NCBI GenBank assembly: GCA_003024785.1
Contig: PUQB01000226.1
Span: 312,573 to 376,572 of the forward strand
DNA: 64,000 nt
Reading direction: 5' to 3'
Source: Selaginella tamariscina
Taxonomy: Eukaryota > Streptophyta > Lycopodiopsida > Selaginellales > Selaginellaceae
Positions 56,700-64,000 of the stretch are shown here, piece after piece. The translations under genes and the position numbers were made by a program. The notes beneath the pieces were generated by a model. It did no database searches. It saw nothing but the letters and a program-made list of their open reading frames with translations, and was not told where the DNA came from. Within the stretch, counting starts at the first letter, position 1. The number at the start of each line of letters is the position of its first letter.

Positions 56700-59600
56700 A
56701 TGGCGGAGCAAAAGATCTGTGTTGTGGTGCTGTCAGGCGCCGGCACCACTCTGGACGAGGTGAAGTTCAAACGGCCTCCAAAGCCAAAGGAACAGGTGAT
56801 GAAGTTGCTGAAGCCTTATGGAGATGGTTTCTTATAGACGCTGACGGGGATGCAGTTCTCGATGAAGAGCTGGAAGCCGGCAAGTACATTTACAAAGTTG
56901 TTCAAGGTCTGTGTTTTGGCCATGTTTTGTGCTTGGCTTGCTTCCGATTTGGAGTGTTTGCTTGATGTCGGTGGTTGACTGGCCATGGCGTTCCTTCTGG
57001 TGTGTGTTTTTGAAATTTACTTGCGTTTCAGTCAAGTCTTGATATATGTGATTTGGATAGCCTCTTTCTTCGATCTGACTTCTTCTTGCATGGGACTTAA
57101 GAACAGTTTCTTGCTTGTGTTTGCTTGATGTCATAGGGATCGTCTGTGTCACAGGAGCCATGTTTTGTGTGCTCTGGATCTTTATATCTGTACACATTCT
57201 TGCTTTCTTGTGTCATCTTTTTTTTGAGAATAGCTGCGTCTTTGGTCTTGAGGTCTTGTGTGAGAGCTCTCTTATTGCTGGTCTGGTGTTGTTCTGTTCA
57301 CTCTTACGTGGCTTTACATGTAGCACTGGTCGCTGACAAATCTGTGTTTGTTTTTGCAGCTCCTGCCCCTGCCCTTGCTCCTGGTCATGCTGGTAAGTTT
57401 TATTTATGTTTTGGCTACTATTGTCCCTTGTCCGTTATTTGTGCCATAGTGTGTGTCGGTTGCCTTTTTTTTCCATGCCATGAGGATGCATGGATCTGTG
57501 ATTGTCCCGTCTCATTATGGATCGTGTCACTGGTCGACTTTCTTTGTTACTTGGATCTGGACACTTGCATTCTCTAGCGCGTGCTTTTCTTGATTTGGCC
57601 CCTTGATTCTGTGCCTTGTGCATCAACCCTTTGCGAGAGTTGTTGATCCCCTTTGTTCTGGCTGTGGTGTTTGAGTGCTCTCTAATCTGCTTCCCTGCAG
57701 CTAAGCTACAAAAATACGACTTTGTGAGTCTCGCGGAATCCGTTCACAACAAGATAATGGCTCATAGGCCTCTTGAGCTTGGGAACATGAAACAATTCTA
57801 CAGTGCTGTTCCTCGTCCTGTGCTGTCTCTAGATCAGGTATGCACCATATCAAGCTCGCTCAATTTTCTGTTTTGTTCTTCGTTAGGTTAATAAGCGTAC
57901 ATTTGACTTCATGGGTCGTGCTCTCGCTCCTTCCGTGAAAAGCTTCATTTTGGAGAGCCTCCTTCCTCAGGATGGTGAACCCAGGAGAACGGATGGGCCC
58001 TCTTTTGGAGTGATTACTGGCACTGCAGGCTCGGGAAAAACGACTTCTGTCATGGCTGCTGTTGTCGACCTGCACCAGAAGTTTGCAAAGGCTCGGCAGA
58101 AGCACCCAGTACTTTCTATCAAGAAATTCGGTGAAGAGGAGATGGTGTCACAAGAAGAGGACGCCGTGGAGGACACCATATATGAGGATGACGGATCACA
58201 GGAAAACTCGGTCGTAGAGCAGGAAAATGCTGAGCAGGAAGATGCTGAGGTTCAGGACAGTTTCCGCCGAATTGTCTTCGTCGATTGTGCGCAGTTTGTC
58301 CACGATCCTTTTCTGGAGATGAGAAATAGTCTACTCCTGGCTATTATATTGACGACAAGCAGGACGTGGAAGATATCATGGCTGCCGAGACATTTTGCCC
58401 ACTTGGAGTTTGTTTATGGAAGCAGGTCCATACGTGATCGCATCTATGTGGTTGTTGACGATGCGAACGCCACTGATCTGGATGACGATGACGACACTGC
58501 AGGAATCCGGAAGCCTTCGGTAGCACTTCGTAGCTATGCCAGGGATAAAGTGTGGGGTCTGCAACAATGCTGCACTCTTTTTGTCTGTGTTTCGGTGAGG
58601 AGCACAATCAGGAGCGACCTCAGACACGACAAACGGCCGGTCGATCTGTTCATATGCGGCGGATATGAGGTGATGCAGTTGTTTTTTTTGTTACTGAACT
58701 TACTTTTGTGTTAGGCCCGTGAACTTTTCCAGTACCTGGACCACTGGGGGATAAAGCTCTCTGATGAGGAGCTTATTGACTTGTACTGGTACACTGGTTT
58801 CGTGCCTAGGCTGGTACACAAGTATCTCTTCGCCAGAACCAAAGCGATTGAAGAAGTAACAGGGGACCTGAAACGGTACACACGCTCGACGCGGAAGTAC
58901 ATTCGTCAGCCCAATCAAGCTGGAAGGAACCAGCTACTGAAGGCTCTCTTTGGGGAGGAGATCTGGAAGCTGTCCCAGGTTTTAGACACGAGGTGCTTTT
59001 ACCGAAGTCCAGGTGGTCACGGGAGGTGCCTGGTACCAGTTCTAAGGCCCTATACTATGGCTCTCCTGGCCAAGAGATTGAAGCAGGAAGAAAATGCAGA
59101 TGCTCTCAGCGAGATACAGAAGTGGACATCCCGGGTACGGTCAGACACCAACATGGCCCGAATCGGTTGGAATGCAGAAATGGCTACCATTTTGGCGGCA
59201 GCACTACACCGCCCGCACTTGAATTTGGGAACAAGGCAGCTGGTTATAGATCCGGAAGTGGTGGTTACTGGCAAGTTCTCGTGGGAGATACTAGAGAAGT
59301 ATCCGAGCAAGAGAATTCTGGTCGTTCCGAAGGAGTTCAACCACAGGGGTGTGGACTTGTACTATGTCGATGAGGAATTCGTCGTGGTTATCCAGGTTTC
59401 GGTTGCAACAAACGCGGTCAAGATTCACACCAAGACTCCTGAAGTGGCTCTTCGATTATACACTGAGCTGCAGAAAGGAATCCCAGGGGTTGAGTTGCGA
59501 ACGCTTTTGGCCTGGATCGTTCATGGTGAGAACCCGGGGCATACGACAGGTGGAAAGATGTACGAGGAGGTTGTTTCTTCATTCGCTGAGTTTTGCACTG

Positions 59601-59939
59601 CACTTAAGGTCATCGACGAACGGTGCAGCTTGCTGAAGAAGGACAATCCGGCTGGAAAGAAGGTTGCTCTTGTTTGTTTCGTTTCGTTTCATAGGAGACT
59701 GACGTTTTTAAGTTTCAGGATTCATGCGTGGAATGTTCAGAATATCAATGCTACCTTGGGGAAGGAGAACTGGACAACTGGGTCCAGTGCGATAGGTGCA
59801 AGTGTTGGGTACACACGGCTTGCGCTGGGACAGGTACAAGCCCAACCACAACTTCGAATGCCTTTTCTGCTATGCCAAGGGTGGAAAAAGTGCTGTGGGA
59901 AGTGGAAGAGGAAAATCCAAGCGGTCGTCTACCGGGTAA
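56700..59939 (+). pseudogene. Inverted copy 6: different header on the NTPase-nuclease-PHD body
   Basis: Exons are 56700-56906 (header), 57360-57392 (Pro-Ala linker, APAPALAPGHAG), 57701-57837, 57887-58669 (NTPase), 58715-59662 (nuclease-like) and 59719-59939 (PHD). From 57695 on it is nearly identical to the array copies. Upstream of that acceptor the SAM exon is absent. In its place is a start MAEQKICVVVLSGAGTTLDE, a small domain of about 65 codons that could be ubiquitin-like. The header has a stop at 56835-56837, after which the same domain appears to continue in another frame. In the NTPase exon, indels between 58342 and 58425 alter about 27 residues but the frame returns. A missing base near 59828 breaks the PHD finger. 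The first two introns are long (453 and 308 bp), unlike the rest. Confidence 0.82.
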
Positions 59940-61219
59940 ATCTAAGGCAAGTAGAAGAGGCAAGAAAACTTCAGCTTGTAAAGAATTTGTTGTTGTTCTT
60001 CCCATCAATATGCAAAAATACTACTAGCATTAATGTTGGATCGAGTAGATTGCTTGCAGATGTTCATTGCCATCAACATGCCCCCTTTAACGAAAACCAG
60101 AGATACTGTCCTAAGGCCGTTCGCATCTATCGCGTTCTGCTCCAAAGGCAACTCCACCTCTTCTTTGTGCTCATAAACGTTGTTAAAGGCAGGCTCAAAG
60201 TAAACAACTCACGCACGTCCACATATAGCTCCTCGCCGCTGAACTTGACTCAGAATCGTCAGAACTCTCCCCTTGAACCAGTACTAGACGACTCTGCAGA
60301 ACTCTCCCTTGAACCGCATTCCCCAAAACCGGGAAAGAAACGCGATTCTGAGTGTTAAACCTCTTGGTTATATAAACTTATCTTAAAAATTATATCCTGA
60401 ATATGTTGCATATCATGAATCCCAAGGAGATCCAAAGATGCATATTTACTCTCTTAAATAACAGAATTAGCTTGGACTAACTGGTTTAGTGAGAGACATT
60501 ACACGCTACAAGTCATTAAAAGTCACACACGCATATCAGACTCAGATGGTTGTTTATGTATAACTCAGTATCTTCAGTATGTATGTAATGATATAATATT
60601 CTCATCTCTTGTTTAAATATTCTATATTATCACGCTACTTGGAAACTAAAAAATAAAAATATATTTTTTACAAAACCTCATTAATCAAAATTATATCAAC
60701 TAGAAACATGTACAGTATACGCTCTGTGTGTCTGTGCGTGCAAATGCAGGATTGTGAGATCTGCATCTCAAAACCAGCTTTATTTTTATTTTCGTAAAGA
60801 CAGCAGATGGACACATGTCAAAAAGGGGACCATTTCTCAGATGTTGGAGAATCTGACAAACACCTCTATTCCTAAGCTGTCAACCCTTCAATACTAGGAA
60901 AGCTGAAGGGCATCTTTGGAATGGGACAAGAGCAGCCCTTATGCACAATAACAACAACACATGAAAGTATTTGAATTAACTAACAAATTCAATTCAATCG
61001 AACAAATGAAACAACAATTAGCAAAGAGCAAGCAATTATCAAGAACCAAACAATGTTTGAAGATTATGAATAAAAAAACAAAGAAATAAAAATTAAAATA
61101 AGTAAACATGGACCACACAAAGTATGAATTGCAGTGGGTTCAGAACTAGACTAATTGAAGGTAATCAACAATTATGACAAAATGCAGATGTGTTGCAATA
61201 CCCAAGAAACAATAAAGTG
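59940..61219. other. 3' flank of copy 6
   Basis: To about 60850 it matches the 3' flank of array copy 1 in inverted orientation, including the conserved block with short frames at 60010-60358. After 60850 it is unrelated AT-rich DNA with no gene seen. Confidence 0.6.
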
Positions 61220-61380
61220 TATCAAATAAATCCAACTTTTCTAGTGAAAGTAAAAAAAGAAGTGGATAAGTTTTTATAGGCCAGGTTCATATATCTAATT
61301 GAGCAAGCACAATGGTTATTACCAATCGTAGTAGTGCCAAAAAAAAAAACGATAAATTATATATGCAAGTTGTAACTAAA
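61220..61380 (+). pseudogene. Scrap of a Ty3/gypsy reverse transcriptase
   Basis: The plus strand can be read as FLVKVKKEVDKFL, then RFIYLIEQAQWL and PIVVVPKKK. This matches the RT start at 46873-46750 in the opposite orientation. Stops and a poly-A expansion show it is dead. No LTR or other domain is attached. Confidence 0.7.
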
Positions 61381-62389
61381 ATGGGCATAGTTATAGTCTC
61401 ATTTCTTAATAATTAATAATTTTAGCTATTTAATTAATATTTTAATATTAAAGGAATATTCTTTAGAATATAAGTTTGAAAATAAAATATTTTTTAGAAT
61501 ATTCTATTTTGTAATCGACACTTTAATAAATATAGCATTCATTGAATAAAAATTAATAACATTATAAAAGTAGAAGGTATAAATATATAATATATAATTT
61601 AAGATTGTATGGGCCTAATATAAAAATTAAGGAAAGCATAAGAGATACATTATAAATATTAATGTTGTTATTAAATTATATTTAAATATAACATTATTAA
61701 TTAAAAATTTGTACTAGTAATAATATATATAAAACAAAATCCTATAATAATATATCAATCTTCCAATATCTTTTTATAAATTTATATAGTTAAGTAAACA
61801 ATTGGTACTATTATTAAAGAGTTTATAATAATTATAAATATTAAATATACAATATTTATAATTTTTAATTGCTTTAAGCTTCATAAAACATACATTCTCT
61901 GCAGTTAATTAATCATAACTTTACGTTTTTTGTTATGACTTCAAATATGTCGATAATTGACCCCATCCAAATAGGTTGATTATATGACACATCTGGAGTA
62001 ATGAGGACGATCATTAGTTTTTAAGATCCTTGCAACAATCAAAGTATGATTTAGGTTTTTGGTTTTTTTGTTCAACAAAGTGTGTGGTTTGCACTTCCAC
62101 ATCACTACTTGCTTCTATTCGACCACATGCTTATATAGATCTAAGTAACCAGTCACCTTATTACATCTGTAAAATAATTGTTAGCTAGCCTTATAATTAC
62201 CAATATATATTATTTACTTTGTTAATGTGTGACCCATGTTTGAACTAAAAGCTTCATTAGTCCTTGAGAATTTATTTTATGTACAAATATACATGAAATA
62301 TACAAAAATGTCTTATGTTACACTCATTCACAACTATTTATTACTTTAATAACTCATTAATAATTCATCTTCGCTGTTACTTTCTGATA
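61381..62389. other. AT-rich intergenic DNA
   Basis: The sequence is mostly A and T with short repeats. I find no coding region, RNA gene or recognisable element. Confidence 0.6.
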
Positions 62390-63760
62390 TCAGGTAAGTG
62401 TGCAAGAATTCAATAATAAATACCTTCTCTGTACATGCTTGCACAGCTAAGCTTCTTCACCAAATCTTCTAGCGCCTTTTCTAAAGAAGGATTTTTTAGA
62501 ACAGTTAAAACAGTTTTCTGCAGGTAGTGATGTTACTCCATAAAGTCTCTGTAAGGCTTGTCATGATTGTAGTGTCCTTCTTTATCAAGTTCAACTCGGT
62601 TCTCCATGTTAAAGGACTGCCATAAGAGAAGGCGTTATGGTGATGTTCTTCTTTCTCGCGTTGACATGCAATAGATTCTTGCCCAATTTTCCAATTGGTT
62701 TACCCATTGGACAAACATATCATCGTTTGTCACCTACAAATATTTGTTGACCTTCTCATATGCTAGAGTCGAGGTCCAACCCAGTTTATGGCAGTGTATT
62801 TCTAACCACTCCTTAAAGTGTCTGATCGTTTTTAGCTCCATTGCCTTGAGATGAAAAGGAGAGGTGGGCTGCTGTTGTTAAACTGTAGTTTGCCATAGCC
62901 ACCAAATTAGCTAACACATCCATCTCCTCCACTGTAGTTCTGTTCAGAAGCTTCAACCATGTGAGCTTGAAGTCGTTGTCTACATCCTTCGTAGGTTGGA
63001 CAGACTTAGCCTTGGGCGTCTTACTAGGTTTTTTTGCAGACTTCTCCGAAGGCTTCACTTGTTTGCTTTTTCTTTAGTATTCCTTTTGCGAACGATGCCA
63101 TGATTCCCACCCATTTGCAAAGACCTTGTCCTTGGGGCAAGAAATCAGCATCATATGAAAGATGTTTTCTTCATGCCCACCTAGGCAAAATCAACTGCTG
63201 CAATTTCTTCAGCTCTCTACAAATGGAATAATTAAAAAATTAATATACTGGCAAGATAAATCCTGCTAAGAATTTTTCTTACCGGTATTCCACACTTTGT
63301 TTTCTCCTTGCAGTAGCTCTTTGTAGCTGCCCAAGAGTTATCACATGGATCGCTTGTGTTTGAACTTCTCTATATTTTGCTATTGTAGTGGTTGGTGTCT
63401 GCAGCATCCCGCTCTAGATAACTTATGGTACTGCTCAGTTATGAGATTCGGCATAGCTAAAAAAGCCGATCTTGTCGAATTGTCGTCCTTCATCTTCTCC
63501 ATGAGATCAACTACACGTTCCTGGTTGAGTGGCCTATAGTTGAAGTTAGGGTTAACGTGCTACACTCGTAAATCCTGTCATTTAGCATCATTTCCTTGTG
63601 GCTTATCGCAGCATGGGATGTCACTGGTGCAGCTGATAGAACGCCATAAGACTTTCTTTTATGGTCAGAATCAAGATGCGTGAGCCCAACTGCAACTGTT
63701 CTAGTGTTCTTAACACATTCTTCCACCCTCCGAAGATTCCTAGGCAAATTGAACATGATC
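62390..63760 (-). pseudogene. Decayed gene of unknown function
   Basis: Several protein-like frames follow each other on the minus strand. Frame 63756-63511 contains HLDSDHKRKSYGVLSAAP. A second begins near 63547 with NPNFNYRPLNQERVVDLMEK and runs to about 63400. Frame 63058-62813 is Lys/Pro-rich and then reads WLKLLNRTTVEEMDVLANLV. Around 62800-62600 come FKEWLEIHCHKLGW and DDMFVQWVNQLENW. Frames change near 63550 and 62820, and stops lie within some segments. Some interruptions may be introns. I do not recognise the family; a multicopy, transposon-derived plant gene is possible. Confidence 0.4.
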
Positions 63761-63830
63761 AGTAAAGAACTTAGGACCGAGCTACCCTCTTAATCTCCCA
63801 AATAATATCATTGTGTTCTTCTTCAATACA

Positions 63831-63900
63831 GGGTGGCGGATTAATCTCGCCCACCATTTCTAAGAGGTAGGGAAGGGTGGCAGGATTAATCCGCCACCGC
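63831..63900. repeat. Inverted repeat of about 23 bp
   Basis: The left arm (63832-63855, ggtggcggattaatctcgcc...) and right arm (63876-63898, ggtggcaggattaatccgcc...) are near-perfect reverse complements with a loop of about 20 bases. They could be the terminal part of a small inverted-repeat element or a hairpin. Confidence 0.7.
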
Positions 63901-64000
63901 TTCCCTGCCTCTTGAATTTATGTGTGAGAGAAAGATATATAGAAATTATAATATACATATACATACATATATATAAATACATGTGTGTGAGAGAGAAAGA
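63901..64000. repeat. Simple repeats at the right edge
   Basis: The last 100 bases are GA-rich and TATA/CATA microsatellite (gtgtgagagaaag, acatatacatacat). Nothing else is seen before the window ends. Confidence 0.6.

Noticed and set aside
58781-60358. 525-codon open frame in copy 6 taken as one protein
   Set aside because: It reads through the last intron and then an out-of-frame PHD region into the 3' flank. The intron and frame in copy 4 show that this is accidental.

Overview
The window is nuclear DNA of a land plant. The best evidence is a decayed, plant-type 26S rRNA fragment (54238-55127), several plant Ty3/gypsy retroelements and a PIF/Harbinger DNA transposon. The host-type introns I can define are very short (45-58 bp), which is typical of lycophytes such as Selaginella. 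The lineage is therefore an inference, not a demonstrated identification.

The left half (about 471-30459) is a head-to-tail array of roughly 6.5-kb units. Each unit holds one minus-strand gene and a 3.6-4 kb AT-rich spacer full of microsatellites and inverted repeats. The gene encodes, in order, a SAM-like domain, a P-loop NTPase with a Walker A motif, a domain resembling the restriction-endonuclease-fold nuclease of Crinkler/RHS-type proteins, and a C4HC3 PHD finger. Of five copies only copy 4 (20761-23258) is open throughout, giving 764 codons from five exons. The other four carry small frame-breaking indels. A sixth copy lies inverted at 56700-59939. It has the same NTPase-nuclease-PHD body joined, exactly at a splice acceptor, to a different N-terminal header. 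This modular gene family is the most interesting content of the window.

The array is closed on the right by a nested transposon stack. A PIF/Harbinger element (30460-38853) with 16-bp terminal inverted repeats, a Myb-like ORF and a DDE transposase was inserted into the spacer of unit 5. Its transposase gene was then split by a complete but non-autonomous LTR retrotransposon (33150-37751; gag and protease only) with a perfect 5-bp target duplication. Both empty sites can be reconstructed from the window.

From 39 to 57 kb lies a graveyard of mobile and satellite DNA. It holds a plus-strand Ty3/gypsy remnant (about 40010-45535) that was opened by a solo LTR (43445-45229), and a minus-strand Ty3/gypsy remnant (45525-49413 plus LTR) that shares its primer-binding site and protease type with the gag-only element. 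It also holds minisatellites, a second solo LTR (51171-52922) with a perfect target duplication, telomere-motif repeats, the 26S rRNA fragment, a tRNA-derived SINE-like head and LTR-end tandem repeats. The right end (60360-64000) is AT-rich, with a reverse-transcriptase scrap, a decayed gene of unknown function on the minus strand and a hairpin-forming inverted repeat.
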